A stretch of DNA of 64,000 nucleotides from contig PBCY01000020.1 in assembly GCA_002717245.1 (NCBI GenBank), positions 13,482 to 77,481 of the forward strand, written 5' to 3'. Position numbers and translations under genes: made by a program. The DNA is from Pelagibacteraceae bacterium. GTDB lineage: Bacteria; Pseudomonadota; Alphaproteobacteria; GCA-002720895. The notes beneath the pieces were generated by a model. The model saw nothing but the letters and a program-made list of their open reading frames with translations. It did no database searches and had not been told where the DNA came from. The first letter of the stretch is position 1. Every line of letters starts with the position of its first letter. Shown piece by piece: positions 25,862 through 35,019 of this stretch.

Positions 25862-27201
25862 AAAAATTTTTAGAAAATAAAAATGATTTAATTAAATATT
25901 TTGAAAAAGGTTCTAAACAAAAAAAATTTTGGAAAATTGGAACAGAACATGAAAAATTTATTTATGATTTAAACACTTTAAACCCAATTGATTATAATGG
26001 AAGAAATGGGATTAAATCATTATTCAAATTGTTTAAAAAAAAAGGTTGGAAAGAAATTAGTGAAAATAAAAACCCAATAGCACTAAAAAAAAGTGGATCA
26101 ACAATTTCTCTTGAGCCTAGATGTCAAATCGAACTTTCTGGTGGCACAGTTAAATCAGTCCATGAGACATGTAAACAAGCAAAAAATTATTTAGATGAAC
26201 TTAAAAAGATTTGCATTAAAAAAAAATTAGGAATTCTTGGTCTTGGTTATTATCCAAAAAATTTCAAAAAATATACTGGATGGGTTCCAAAAAAAAGATA
26301 CACAATTATGAGGAAAAGAATGAAATCAACAGGGTCACACGGTTTAGAAATGATGTCTTCAACTTGTTGTATACAAACTAACTTAGATTATTCAAATGAA
26401 AATGATATGTTTAAAAAAGTAAGAGTAGGATTTGCTTTACAACCATTTGTTACAGCTTTATTTGCTAATTCTTCCATTATAAACAAAAAAAAATCTAAAT
26501 ATTTAAGTTATAGAAGTTATATTTGGTCTAAAACAGATAAGAATAGATGCGGGATAATTTCTGATGTTTTTTCAGAAAAATTTACATTTGAGAAATACGT
26601 TAACTATTTACTTAAAGTTCCAATGTATTTTGTTTATAGAAATGGAAAATATTTTGAAATAAATAACCAAAATTTTGAAGATTTTTTAAATGGAAAATTA
26701 AAAAAACTTCCTAATCAATTACCAACTTTAAATGATTTGGAAAATCATATTAGTACTATCTTTACCGATGTAAGAATAAAGCAATACATTGAAATGAGAG
26801 GAGCTGATAGTGGATCATGGAATAAAATATGTGCTCTGCCAGCTTTTTGGGTAGGTCTTTTATATAGTGAAAAAATTTTAGATGAAGTTTTTTTTATGAT
26901 TAAAGATTGGAATTTAGATGAAATTTATGAATTAAATAAAGATGTTCAAAAATATGGATTAAGATCTCAATTAAGAAAAAAAAAAATTCAAAGTATTTGT
27001 ATTGAAATTTTAAAATTATCAAAAAAAGGCTTAAATATTAGGAATTATTTAAATAAAAAAAAAGAAACAGAAGAACATTTTTTAAATATTTTGTTTGAAA
27101 TAGCAAATTCCGGAAAAACTCCTGCTGAAGAATTGATAAATAATTATGTTGATAAAAATAATAATTGTTCTGATGACATATTTAGTGATAATTCTTATTA
27201 A
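25858..27201 (+). CDS. gshA: Glutamate-cysteine ligase, plant/alphaproteobacterial type
   Basis: A 447 aa GCS2-type glutamate-cysteine ligase, catalysing the first step of glutathione synthesis. Features of the plant-like class are WKIGTEHEKFIYDL, SISLEPRCQIELSGG-like text (seen as TISLEPRCQIELSGGTVKS), LGLGYYPK, MMSSTCCIQTNLDYSNE, and YIEMRGADSGSW. The start overlaps rsmE by 4 nt. No gshB is in the window. Confidence 0.94.
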   Translation: MKKFLENKNDLIKYFEKGSKQKKFWKIGTEHEKFIYDLNTLNPIDYNGRNGIKSLFKLFKKKGWKEISENKNPIALKKSGSTISLEPRCQIELSGGTVKSVHETCKQAKNYLDELKKICIKKKLGILGLGYYPKNFKKYTGWVPKKRYTIMRKRMKSTGSHGLEMMSSTCCIQTNLDYSNENDMFKKVRVGFALQPFVTALFANSSIINKKKSKYLSYRSYIWSKTDKNRCGIISDVFSEKFTFEKYVNYLLKVPMYFVYRNGKYFEINNQNFEDFLNGKLKKLPNQLPTLNDLENHISTIFTDVRIKQYIEMRGADSGSWNKICALPAFWVGLLYSEKILDEVFFMIKDWNLDEIYELNKDVQKYGLRSQLRKKKIQSICIEILKLSKKGLNIRNYLNKKKETEEHFLNILFEIANSGKTPAEELINNYVDKNNNCSDDIFSDNSY

Positions 27202-27230
27202 AAAAAATTAATACTTATTTTAAAAAATAT

Positions 27231-27518
27231 ATGAAAAAAAAATTCAAAAATTTAAAAGATGTTAGAAAAAGTATAGATAATGTTGATGCTCGTTTAGTAA
27301 AATTAATTGGTGAAAGAGAATTTTACGTTAGAGAAGCACTTAAATTTAAAACAAATAAAAAACAAATTATTGATCGAAAAAGAATAAGTATGGTCTTAAA
27401 GAAAACAAAGAATTTATCAAAAAAATATAAAGCAAATAATTTAATTGTAGAAAGAATCTGGAAATTAATGATTAAGAATTTTATTATTCTAGAAAATAAA
27501 TTATTTAAAAAAAATTAA
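27231..27518 (+). CDS. Chorismate mutase, AroQ class
   Basis: A 95 aa all-helical protein with the AroQ pattern: VRKSIDNVDARLVKLIGEREFYVREALKFK, then an IIDRKRISMVLKK segment and a third helix with IVERIWKLMIKNFI. Conserved Arg, Lys and Asp positions of monofunctional AroQ mutases are present. It would turn chorismate into prephenate for Phe/Tyr synthesis. Related isochorismate-pyruvate lyases share this fold, so that is the alternative. It follows gshA by 29 nt and converges on tldD. Confidence 0.8.
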   Translation: MKKKFKNLKDVRKSIDNVDARLVKLIGEREFYVREALKFKTNKKQIIDRKRISMVLKKTKNLSKKYKANNLIVERIWKLMIKNFIILENKLFKKN

Positions 27519-27527
27519 ATAATAATT

Positions 27528-28970
27528 TTATACGTCTGTGCCGCCAACCAAAATTTCATCTACTAAAATAGTGGGTTGTCCTACTCCTACAGGTACACCC
27601 TGTCCTTCTTTGCCACAAGTGCCAATTCCACCATCAAGAGACATATTATTTCCGACTAATGAAATTTTTTTTAAAACTTCTTCACCCTTTCCAATTAATG
27701 TTGCTCCTTTAACTGGGTTTGTAACTTTGCCATTTTCTATCATATATGCTTCAGAAGCTGAAAATTCAAATTGTCCAGAAGTTATATCAACGCTTCCACC
27801 TGAGAAATTTACCGCGTATAAACCTTTTTTTACAGATTTAAATATATCTTCTTCTGGAACATCTCCACCAAGCATGTATGTATTTGTCATTCTCGGCATA
27901 GGTAAGTATTCATAACTTTCTCTTCTACCGTTACCAGTTGATTTTGTTTTCATTAAATTTGCGTTTAATCTATCTTGCATATGACCAACCATTATTCCAT
28001 TTTCAATTAATGTAGTACATTGACTAGGCGTACCTTCATCGTCAACAGTTATAGATCCTCTTCTATTATCAATAGTTCCATCATCAACTACAGTCACATT
28101 TTTAGAAGCAATTTTTTTTCCTAAAAGTTCTGAAAAAACAGATATTTTTTTTCTATTAAAATCTCCTTCTAGTCCATGCCCTATTGCTTCATGAAGAATT
28201 ATACCAGGCCAACCAGGGCCTAAAACAATTGGCATTTTTCCTGCAGGAGCTGATTTAGATTTTAAATTAGTTAGAGCCTGCCTTAAAGCATCTTCAGTTT
28301 GTTGTTTCCAAATTTTTTCATTAAAAAAATCTACATAATTTCTTCTTCCTCCTGCTCCGCTAGAACCTGTTTCCATTCTTTTTCCATCATCAACTGTTAT
28401 AGAAATATTTAATCTAACTAAAGGTCTAATGTCACCACAATGATATCCACCTTTTCTTAATATATGTACAGCTTGCCATTCTCCATGAAGCGAGGCTGAA
28501 ACTTGTTTAACTTTTTTGTTTAATTTTCTTGCATATTCATCAATTGATTTTAAAAGTTTTGTTTTTTCATTAGATGAAAAACCATTTAAAGGGTTTATAT
28601 TTGAGTAGTGTTTTTTGTTTGTTCTTACAGGATTAATAATTTTTGATTTAGAAGAAGTTGATAATATTGATTGAACTACTTTGCTAGCATTTTTAATACT
28701 AGTTTCGTTTATATTAGAAGAATGAGAATATGCTGAAGTTTCATCTTTTACTGATCTAAGGCCAAAGCCTTTATCAGTTGATATGCTTGCATTTTTTATT
28801 TTTTTATCATCATAAACAAAACTTTCTGATTGTTTAAATTCTAAGAAAAGTTCTCCGTCATCAGCTTTTTTTAGGGAATCATTAACTATTTTTTCAGTTT
28901 TATTAAAATCTAAATTTTCTTTTTTAAAAAAAAGATCGTATGAATTATTGATTTTATTCATATTATTCAT
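27528..28970 (-). CDS. tldD: TldD zinc metalloprotease
   Basis: A 480 aa TldD protein, the catalytic subunit of TldD/TldE. The zinc motif HEAIGHGLEGDF (HExxxH) lies near residue 262, preceded by MPIVLGPGWPGIIL. The conserved C-terminal region shows GGSVDITSGQFEFSASEAYMIENGK and GIGTCGKEGQGVPVGVGQPTI. It lies on the same strand as pmbA but in a separate run. No RiPP precursor or modification gene is near, so general peptide turnover is the simplest role. Confidence 0.95.
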   Translation of the reverse strand: MNNMNKINNSYDLFFKKENLDFNKTEKIVNDSLKKADDGELFLEFKQSESFVYDDKKIKNASISTDKGFGLRSVKDETSAYSHSSNINETSIKNASKVVQSILSTSSKSKIINPVRTNKKHYSNINPLNGFSSNEKTKLLKSIDEYARKLNKKVKQVSASLHGEWQAVHILRKGGYHCGDIRPLVRLNISITVDDGKRMETGSSGAGGRRNYVDFFNEKIWKQQTEDALRQALTNLKSKSAPAGKMPIVLGPGWPGIILHEAIGHGLEGDFNRKKISVFSELLGKKIASKNVTVVDDGTIDNRRGSITVDDEGTPSQCTTLIENGIMVGHMQDRLNANLMKTKSTGNGRRESYEYLPMPRMTNTYMLGGDVPEEDIFKSVKKGLYAVNFSGGSVDITSGQFEFSASEAYMIENGKVTNPVKGATLIGKGEEVLKKISLVGNNMSLDGGIGTCGKEGQGVPVGVGQPTILVDEILVGGTDV

Positions 28971-29051
28971 TTAATTAATATAGTTTAAATAATATAATTT
29001 GCTTAATTTTTTTTGTTGATAAAGTTATATTTTCTTTTACTTTATTTGTGT

Positions 29052-29058
29052 AAGGGAG
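29052..29058 (+). promoter_or_regulatory. Shine-Dalgarno site fixing the ctaC start
   Basis: AAGGGAG lies 5 nt before the GTG at 29064. It decides in favour of that GTG over the ORF-track start at 29013, because the resulting protein begins with a clean signal peptide (MKKVLLFLACFFGFYSSVLA). Confidence 0.75.
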
Positions 29059-29063
29059 TAAAT

Positions 29064-29894
29064 GTGAAAAAAGTATTATTGTTTTTAGCATGTTTTTTTG
29101 GTTTTTACAGTAGCGTATTAGCTAATGGGGGTCCAAAACCTTGGCAAATGGATTTTAGACCAGCTGCTACTCCAACAATGGAAAAGGTTGTTGCCTTTCA
29201 TAATTTTGTAAACCCAATAATTATTGCAATTGCAGTATTTGTTATAGTATTAATGGCCTATATAGCTATAAGATTTAGTGCTAAAAATAATCCTAAACCA
29301 TCGAAAACTACACATAACACATTTTTAGAAATAATTTGGACAGTTATTCCAGTTTTAATATTAGTTGTTATATCTGTGCCAGCATTTAAATTGTTATATT
29401 TTTCTCATTCTAATCCTAATACTGAAATGACGATTAAAGCAATAGGAAACCAGTGGTACTGGTCTTATGAGTACCCAGATCACGGGATCGTATTTGATAG
29501 CAATATGCTTTGTGGAACAAAAGAAGAATGCGATGCTTTAACTGAAGAAACAGGAAAAAAATATGTAAGACTTCTTGATGTCGATGAACCTATAGTAGTT
29601 CCTGTTAATAAAAAAATTAAAATTATTTCAACTGCATCTGATGTTATCCATAGTTTTGCGGTACCATCATTTGGTATAAAAATAGATGGTGTGCCTGGTA
29701 GGGCCCAAGATACTTGGTTTGAAGTTAATAATGAAGGAACATATTATGGTCAATGTTCTGAATTGTGCGGAATGTTACATGGTTTTATGCCGATTGCTGT
29801 AAAAGCAGTATCTGAATCTGAATTTAATACATGGGTTGAAGCAAAAAAAGCAGCCGCAAGTAAAGATAAAGAAATAGAAAAAGCAGAATTTTAA
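29064..29894 (+). CDS. ctaC: Cytochrome c oxidase subunit II
   Basis: I choose the GTG start at 29064 (276 aa) over the longer ORF-track frame, based on its ribosome binding site and signal peptide ending at SSVLA. Two membrane helices follow (about residues 50-72 and 95-115). The periplasmic cupredoxin domain holds the CuA site: AGNQWYWSYEYPD-like text (AIGNQWYWSYEYPDH), then GQCSELCGMLHGFMPI with two Cys, His and Met ligands. It accepts electrons from cytochrome c in the aa3-type oxidase. It is the first gene of the oxidase operon and is followed, unusually, by ctaE. Confidence 0.96.
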   Translation: MKKVLLFLACFFGFYSSVLANGGPKPWQMDFRPAATPTMEKVVAFHNFVNPIIIAIAVFVIVLMAYIAIRFSAKNNPKPSKTTHNTFLEIIWTVIPVLILVVISVPAFKLLYFSHSNPNTEMTIKAIGNQWYWSYEYPDHGIVFDSNMLCGTKEECDALTEETGKKYVRLLDVDEPIVVPVNKKIKIISTASDVIHSFAVPSFGIKIDGVPGRAQDTWFEVNNEGTYYGQCSELCGMLHGFMPIAVKAVSESEFNTWVEAKKAAASKDKEIEKAEF

Positions 29895-29907
29895 ATAATT
29901 AAATTTT

Positions 29908-30768
29908 ATGAAATTTGAAAAACATAATTATCATTTAGTAGATCCTAGCCCATGGCCTTTTTTGGGATCAATTGCAACTATCATACTAGCTTTTGGAGCA
30001 GTTCATTATTTTGGTAGTGGAAATTCATTTGTGTCACCAGGATTAGATCCTAATGAAGTTGCACGTGGCTCAATGACCCCGATGCTTGTTGGTTTAGGCC
30101 TAGTAGTACTTACAATGATTCTTTGGTGGAGAGATGTTATAAAAGAGTCTCATGGAGGGTTTCATAATGAGATAGTTCAAATTGGTTTAAAATATGGAAT
30201 GGTTTTATTTATCGCATCAGAAGTATGTTTTTTTGTAGCTTTTTTCTGGGCTTTTTTTGATGTTAGTCTCCCAGGGCAACATGAATGGAGAGCAGCTATT
30301 GGCGGTGCGTGGCCTCCACAAGGAGAAGGTTATTTAAAACCAGAAACAATGCATGCTATGGGAGTGCCACTTTTAAATACTATTATTTTGCTTACATCAG
30401 GAGCAACGCTCACATGGGCGCATCATGGGCTTAGAGAAAATAATAGAAAAAAACTTATTGTTGGTTTAATAGTAACTTTAATTTTAGGTTTTACTTTTAC
30501 TTTTTTTCAAGCTTATGAATATCATGAAGCAAAATTTGGATTTACTGAAGGCATTTACTCATCAACATTTTATATGGCAACAGGATTTCATGGTTTTCAT
30601 GTTTTAGTTGGATCTGTTTTTTTATTAGTTTGTTTAATTAGATCTATTCAAGGTCATTTTTCAGCAGATCATCATGTAGGTTTTGAAGCAGCTGCATGGT
30701 ATTGGCATTTTGTTGATGTAGTATGGATTTTTTTATTTACTGTTGTATATTGGTGGGGGACTTTATAA
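29908..30768 (+). CDS. ctaE: Cytochrome c oxidase subunit III
   Basis: A 286 aa seven-helix protein beginning with HNYHLVDPSPWPFLGS, the signature start of subunit III. ASEVCFFVAFFWAFFD and AYEYHEAKFGFTEGIYSSTFYMATGFHGFHV are highly conserved; the last holds the Glu and His of the lipid pocket. The end is WYWHFVDVVWIFLFTVVYWWG. It lies 3 nt before ctaD and directly after ctaC. In most alphaproteobacterial oxidase clusters ctaE instead follows ctaG. Confidence 0.97.
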   Translation: MKFEKHNYHLVDPSPWPFLGSIATIILAFGAVHYFGSGNSFVSPGLDPNEVARGSMTPMLVGLGLVVLTMILWWRDVIKESHGGFHNEIVQIGLKYGMVLFIASEVCFFVAFFWAFFDVSLPGQHEWRAAIGGAWPPQGEGYLKPETMHAMGVPLLNTIILLTSGATLTWAHHGLRENNRKKLIVGLIVTLILGFTFTFFQAYEYHEAKFGFTEGIYSSTFYMATGFHGFHVLVGSVFLLVCLIRSIQGHFSADHHVGFEAAAWYWHFVDVVWIFLFTVVYWWGTL

Positions 30769-30771
30769 CAA

Positions 30772-32358
30772 ATGGCATATTCAGCAACAGCAGAACATCA
30801 TGATCATGGACATCCTACAGGATGGAAGAGATGGGTATTTTCAACAAATCATAAAGATATAGGCACAATGTATATAATTTTTGCAATTGTTGCAGGATTA
30901 ACTGGTTTAGCAATGTCTTTGGGAATGAGATCTGAGTTAGCAGAGCCAGGCTTACAAGTTTTAGGAGGAGATCATCAGCTTTATAATACACTCGTGTCAA
31001 TGCATGGATTAATCATGATATTTGCAATGGTTATGCCTGCAATGATAGGAGGCTTTGGAAATTGGTTTGTCCCTATTATGATCGGAGCGCCTGATATGGC
31101 ATTTCCAAGAATGAATAATGTAAGTTTTTGGTTATTGATACCAGGATTTTTATGTTTATTAATGGCATATAAAACTGGCATGGGTTCTGGTTGGACATTT
31201 TATCCGCCACTTAGTTCTAAGATTGGACACCCTGGCAATTCTGTAGATTATTTAATTTTAGGAGTTCATATTTTAGGAGCTTCCTCGATATTAGGTGCAA
31301 TTAATTTTATTACTACAATTTTTAATATGCGAGCGCCTGGAATGACATTACATAAAATGCCATTATTTGTATGGGCTATTTTAGTTACTGTATTTTTATT
31401 ACTTTTATCATTACCAGTACTAGCTGGAGCAATAACTATGCTTTTAACAGACAGAAATTTTGGAACCAGTTTCTTTGACCCAGCCGGTGGAGGAGACCCA
31501 GTTTTATTTCAACATCTTTTTTGGTTTTTTGGACATCCTGAAGTTTATGTGTTAATCATTCCTGGCTTTGGTGTAATTAGTCATATAGTTTCAACTTTCT
31601 CAAAAAAACCAATATTTGGTTATTTAGGAATGGCATATGCGATGGTTGCAATTGGAGTTGTTGGTTTCGCTGTTTGGGCACATCACATGTATACAGCTGG
31701 TATGGATATAGATACGAGAGCTTATTTTAACGCAGCTACTTTGGTTATAGCTGTACCAACAGGAATTAAAATTTTTAGCTGGCTCGCAACTATGTGGGGC
31801 GGTTCGATTAGTTTTAAGACACCAATGTTATGGGCACTAGGTTTTATCTTTTTATTTACTGTTGGTGGTGTAACAGGAGTTGTTTTAGCAAATGCTGGTT
31901 TAGATTTTGCTTTACATGACACTTATTATGTTGTTGGTCACTTTCACTACACAATGTCTATCGCAGCATTATTTGGAATTTTTGCATCATTTTATTATTG
32001 GTTTTCTAAAATGTTTGGAAAAGAATATTCTGAAAGTTTAGGAAAGCTTCATTTTTGGATAACTTTTATTGGTGTAAACGTTACTTTTTTTCCAATGCAT
32101 TTTTTAGGTTTAGCTGGAATGCCTAGAAGAATTCCGGATTATCCAGACGCATACGCAGGTTGGCATGGGATATCAACAATAGGATCTTATATTAGCGCTG
32201 TAGGTGTTGTCGTATTTTTATATTTAGTTTTTAAAGCTCTAGCAAGTGGTAAAAAAGCTGTAGCAAACCCTTGGGGTGAAGGAGCTACAACTTTAGAATG
32301 GACTGTAAGTTCGCCTCCACCTTTTCATACATTTGGCGATAAAGTTCCAAAAACTTAA
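30772..32358 (+). CDS. ctaD: Cytochrome c oxidase subunit I
   Basis: A 528 aa, twelve-helix catalytic subunit carrying heme a and the heme a3-CuB site. Motifs include [28 protein letters not shown] (CuB His and the His-Tyr crosslink region), AHHMYTAG (two CuB His), and [12 protein letters not shown] (heme a and a3 His). [21 protein letters not shown] with the D-channel Asn residues is present. It is an A-type proton-pumping oxidase. It lies between ctaE and ctaB. Confidence 0.98.
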   Translation: MAYSATAEHHDHGHPTGWKRWVFSTNHKDIGTMYIIFAIVAGLTGLAMSLGMRSELAEPGLQVLGGDHQLYNTLVSMHGLIMIFAMVMPAMIGGFGNWFVPIMIGAPDMAFPRMNNVSFWLLIPGFLCLLMAYKTGMGSGWTFYPPLSSKIGHPGNSVDYLILGVHILGASSILGAINFITTIFNMRAPGMTLHKMPLFVWAILVTVFLLLLSLPVLAGAITMLLTDRNFGTSFFDPAGGGDPVLFQHLFWFFGHPEVYVLIIPGFGVISHIVSTFSKKPIFGYLGMAYAMVAIGVVGFAVWAHHMYTAGMDIDTRAYFNAATLVIAVPTGIKIFSWLATMWGGSISFKTPMLWALGFIFLFTVGGVTGVVLANAGLDFALHDTYYVVGHFHYTMSIAALFGIFASFYYWFSKMFGKEYSESLGKLHFWITFIGVNVTFFPMHFLGLAGMPRRIPDYPDAYAGWHGISTIGSYISAVGVVVFLYLVFKALASGKKAVANPWGEGATTLEWTVSSPPPFHTFGDKVPKT

Positions 32359-32389
32359 ACATTAATGCTAAAATTAATTGAGGTTATAA

Positions 32390-33310
32390 ATGATAGCAAA
32401 AACTGCTTCTATCTATAAAAAAACTTCTACTGATTCTGATTATATTTTTTTTATAAAAGAATATTTTAGTTTAGTTAAACCAAAAGTAATGACTTTGGTT
32501 GTTTTTACAGCATTTACTGGTATTTTTATTGCGCCTGTAACAATACACCCATGGATTGCATTTATATCTATATTTTGCATAGCTTTAGGTTCTGGTGCAG
32601 CTGGAGCATTTAATATGTGGTATGAAAAAGAATTAGATTTAAAAATGCTTAGAACACGCAAACGACCTTTGCCTTCAAAAGTAATAAAAAAGAATGAAGC
32701 ATTGGGTATAGCAATTTTTTTATCTTTTATTTCTGTGTATGTTATGGCTTTAACCGTCAGTTATTATGCTGCTGCTTTTTTAGCTTTTTCAATTTTTTTT
32801 TATGTAGTTATATACACTATGTGGCTTAAACCAAGAACAAAATATAATATAGTAATTGGCGGAGCTGCAGGAGCATTTCCTCCTGCAATTGGGTGGCTCT
32901 CAGTTACAGGAAGTTTAGATGTATTACCATTTTTAATGTTTTTAATAATTTTTATGTGGACTCCACCACATTTTTGGGCTTTATCTCTTTATTGTTTAAA
33001 AGATTATAAAACTGCCGGATTTCCGATGCTACCTGTTGTGTCAGGTATAAAAAAAACGAAAGAGCAAATAGTAATTTATTCTATTTTAATGTTTTTAATC
33101 ACTTTAATTCCTTTTATTTTAGGTTATTTCGGAATGGTTTATTTGTTTTCATCTTTAATACTGGGCTTATATTTTATTTTTCATTCTTTTAAAGTTTATT
33201 TTGATAAAGGCGCAGAAAACAAATCAATAAAAATGTTTCTTTATTCTATAATTTATTTATATTTTTTATTTTTAAGCATGATTATTGATCATTTAGGATT
33301 ATTTAATTAA
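32390..33310 (+). CDS. ctaB: Protoheme IX farnesyltransferase (heme O synthase)
   Basis: A 306 aa UbiA-superfamily membrane enzyme that farnesylates heme b to heme o, the precursor of heme a for the oxidase. Motifs are NMWYEKELDLKMLRTRKRPLPS (first Asp-rich-type motif), IGGAAGAFPPAIGWLSVTG, and MWTPPHFWALSLYCLKDYKTAGFPMLPV. A GAGGT ribosome binding site lies 6 nt before the ATG. It sits in the standard place after ctaD. Confidence 0.96.
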   Translation: MIAKTASIYKKTSTDSDYIFFIKEYFSLVKPKVMTLVVFTAFTGIFIAPVTIHPWIAFISIFCIALGSGAAGAFNMWYEKELDLKMLRTRKRPLPSKVIKKNEALGIAIFLSFISVYVMALTVSYYAAAFLAFSIFFYVVIYTMWLKPRTKYNIVIGGAAGAFPPAIGWLSVTGSLDVLPFLMFLIIFMWTPPHFWALSLYCLKDYKTAGFPMLPVVSGIKKTKEQIVIYSILMFLITLIPFILGYFGMVYLFSSLILGLYFIFHSFKVYFDKGAENKSIKMFLYSIIYLYFLFLSMIIDHLGLFN

Positions 33311-33312
33311 TT

Positions 33313-33435
33313 ATGAGTAATAAATTTAATAATAATGATTTAAAAAAAAGGAAGGCAAAAAATTTAGCTTTATTAATAATATTATTGATATTAGTTATTA
33401 TTTTTTATGTCTTAACTTTTATAAAGTTGTCATAG
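33313..33435 (+). CDS. Small membrane protein in oxidase cluster, CoxF-like
   Basis: A 40 aa ORF missed by the track: MSNKFNNNDLKKRKAKNLAL then one hydrophobic helix LLIILLILVIIFYVLTFIKLS. It starts 2 nt after the ctaB stop and ends 6 nt before ctaG. A charged N-terminus with K-x-KNLAL before one helix matches the small CoxF-type proteins found between ctaB and ctaG in alphaproteobacterial oxidase operons. A role in oxidase assembly is inferred from position. The length is too short for a certain family call. Confidence 0.65.
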   Translation: MSNKFNNNDLKKRKAKNLALLIILLILVIIFYVLTFIKLS

Positions 33436-33441
33436 TATAAA

Positions 33442-33999
33442 ATGAAAAGTAATAATCTAAGAATTACATTAGGATTAGTTTTTTTAATAAGCTTTATGCT
33501 TTTTTTATCCTTTGCAGCTGTTCCATTATATAAACTATTTTGTCAAGTTACTGGCTATGGAGGAACACCTAAAATAGTTAACATTGAAGATGAAATAAAA
33601 ATTTCTGAAAAAAAAATAAAAATTGAATTTAATTCAGACATAAATAAGAGTTTAAATTGGAGTTTCAAACCGGAACAAAGAAGCATAGAGTCTAATATTG
33701 GAGATTCAGTTCTAGCTTTTTATAAAGTAAAAAATAATGAAAAAAAAAGCATAACAGGCATTGCTACTTATAATATTTTGCCTTTTGAAGCAGGACAATA
33801 TTTTAATAAAGTAGATTGTTTTTGTTTTGAAAATCAAACATTAGAACCTGGTGAAGAGGTTTTATTACCTGTTAATTTTTATATAGATCCGAAAATTTTA
33901 GATGATCCTAATGTAAAACATTTAAATAGCATTGTCTTATCATATACTTTTTTTCAATCAGATGAAAATTTGGAAAAAATTTCAAAGAACGATAATTAA
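33442..33999 (+). CDS. ctaG: Cytochrome c oxidase assembly protein CtaG/Cox11
   Basis: A 185 aa copper chaperone that supplies CuB to subunit I. It has one N-terminal membrane helix, then AAVPLYKLFCQVTGYGGT with a conserved Cys, and a periplasmic immunoglobulin-like domain. The copper-binding motif VDCFCFENQTLEPGEEV (CFCF) is intact, followed by PVNFYIDP. It is 3 nt upstream of the DUF983 gene, where ctaE would normally lie. Confidence 0.96.
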   Translation: MKSNNLRITLGLVFLISFMLFLSFAAVPLYKLFCQVTGYGGTPKIVNIEDEIKISEKKIKIEFNSDINKSLNWSFKPEQRSIESNIGDSVLAFYKVKNNEKKSITGIATYNILPFEAGQYFNKVDCFCFENQTLEPGEEVLLPVNFYIDPKILDDPNVKHLNSIVLSYTFFQSDENLEKISKNDN

Positions 34000-34002
34000 A
34001 TT

Positions 34003-34344
34003 TTGAAAAAAAAACTATCACTTTTGTATATTTTAAGAAATTCCTGTTGTCCTAAATGTGGTAATTATTCTATTTTTAAAAGTTTTTTGGAGATAAAAAA
34101 AAAATGTAATTGCGGTTTTAAATTATCTAACCATGATATTGGTGATGGCCCTAGTTTTTTTGCTATTTTTTTTTTAAATATTCTTATAATTTTTTTTGCA
34201 CTAATAGTTGAAATAAAATTTTCTCCATCATTATGGGTACATTTAATTTTATGGACTCCTTTAGTAATAGTTTTTTCGATTTTATTAATAAAATATTTAA
34301 AAATAATTTTTTTGTTTTTAAATTTTAAATATAGAAATAAATAA
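34003..34344 (+). CDS. DUF983 membrane protein
   Basis: A 113 aa protein with a TTG start. The N-terminal zinc-ribbon-like half has CCPKCGNYSIFK and CNCGFKL (four Cys plus one extra). It continues with DIGDGPSFFAIFFLNILIIF, a DUF983 signature, and a second helix. DUF983 genes regularly sit between ctaE and surf1 in alphaproteobacteria, so a link to oxidase assembly is likely, but the function is unknown. Confidence 0.88.
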   Translation: MKKKLSLLYILRNSCCPKCGNYSIFKSFLEIKKKCNCGFKLSNHDIGDGPSFFAIFFLNILIIFFALIVEIKFSPSLWVHLILWTPLVIVFSILLIKYLKIIFLFLNFKYRNK

Positions 34345-35019
34345 GTGTCACCAAAAACAAGAAATATTACCTTAATGTCAATATTAGTTTTTTTCATATG
34401 CTCATCATTAAGTATTTGGCAAATTAAAAGACTTAAGTGGAAAGAAGATTTAATAAATAATATTACAGAAGCTTATAATTCAGATTCAATTAATATAAAT
34501 AAATTAACTGGTGATTTAAGTAATTTTAATTTCAAGAAAGTTTATATAGAAGGTTTTTTTATTAATAATAAAAGTATGTTTTTAGGCCCTAGAGTTCATA
34601 AAGAAAGAGTAGGGTATAATTTAATTACACCTTTTTTATTAAAAGATGAAAGATATATTTTAATTAATAGAGGGTGGATTAAAGAAAAAAAAATAATTCA
34701 AGATGTAAAAAATAAATATGAAATTGAAGGAATTTTAAAAGAAGGTAACATAAAAAATTTTTTTACACCAAAAAATTCAATTAAAAATAATTTATGGTTT
34801 TATATTAATACTTACCAAATGTCAGAATTTTCAGGTTTAAAACTTTCTGATAATATTTTTTTAGATTTAATAAGAAGCAAGCCAAATGATAATATAACAA
34901 TTATAAATTCTTCAATGCCAAAAATAGTAAATAATCATTTACAATATGCATTAACTTGGGCAATACTTGCAGTGCTATTTTTAGTCATGAATTATATTTA
35001 TTATAGAAAATATAGATGA
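34345..35019 (+). CDS. SURF1-family oxidase assembly protein
   Basis: A 224 aa protein with a GTG start directly after the DUF983 stop. Two membrane helices at the ends (about residues 8-24 and 200-218) flank a periplasmic domain. Family features are SIWQIKRLKWKEDLI near the start, FLGPRVHKERVGYNLITPF, ILINRGWI, and HLQYALTWAILAVLFLVMNYIYYR at the end. SURF1 assists heme a insertion into subunit I. It overlaps the next gene by 4 nt. Confidence 0.94.
   Translation: MSPKTRNITLMSILVFFICSSLSIWQIKRLKWKEDLINNITEAYNSDSININKLTGDLSNFNFKKVYIEGFFINNKSMFLGPRVHKERVGYNLITPFLLKDERYILINRGWIKEKKIIQDVKNKYEIEGILKEGNIKNFFTPKNSIKNNLWFYINTYQMSEFSGLKLSDNIFLDLIRSKPNDNITIINSSMPKIVNNHLQYALTWAILAVLFLVMNYIYYRKYR

Noticed and set aside
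27538-27915. 125 aa plus-strand ORF opposite tldD
   Set aside because: Mirror of the conserved tldD C-terminus; no independent support.
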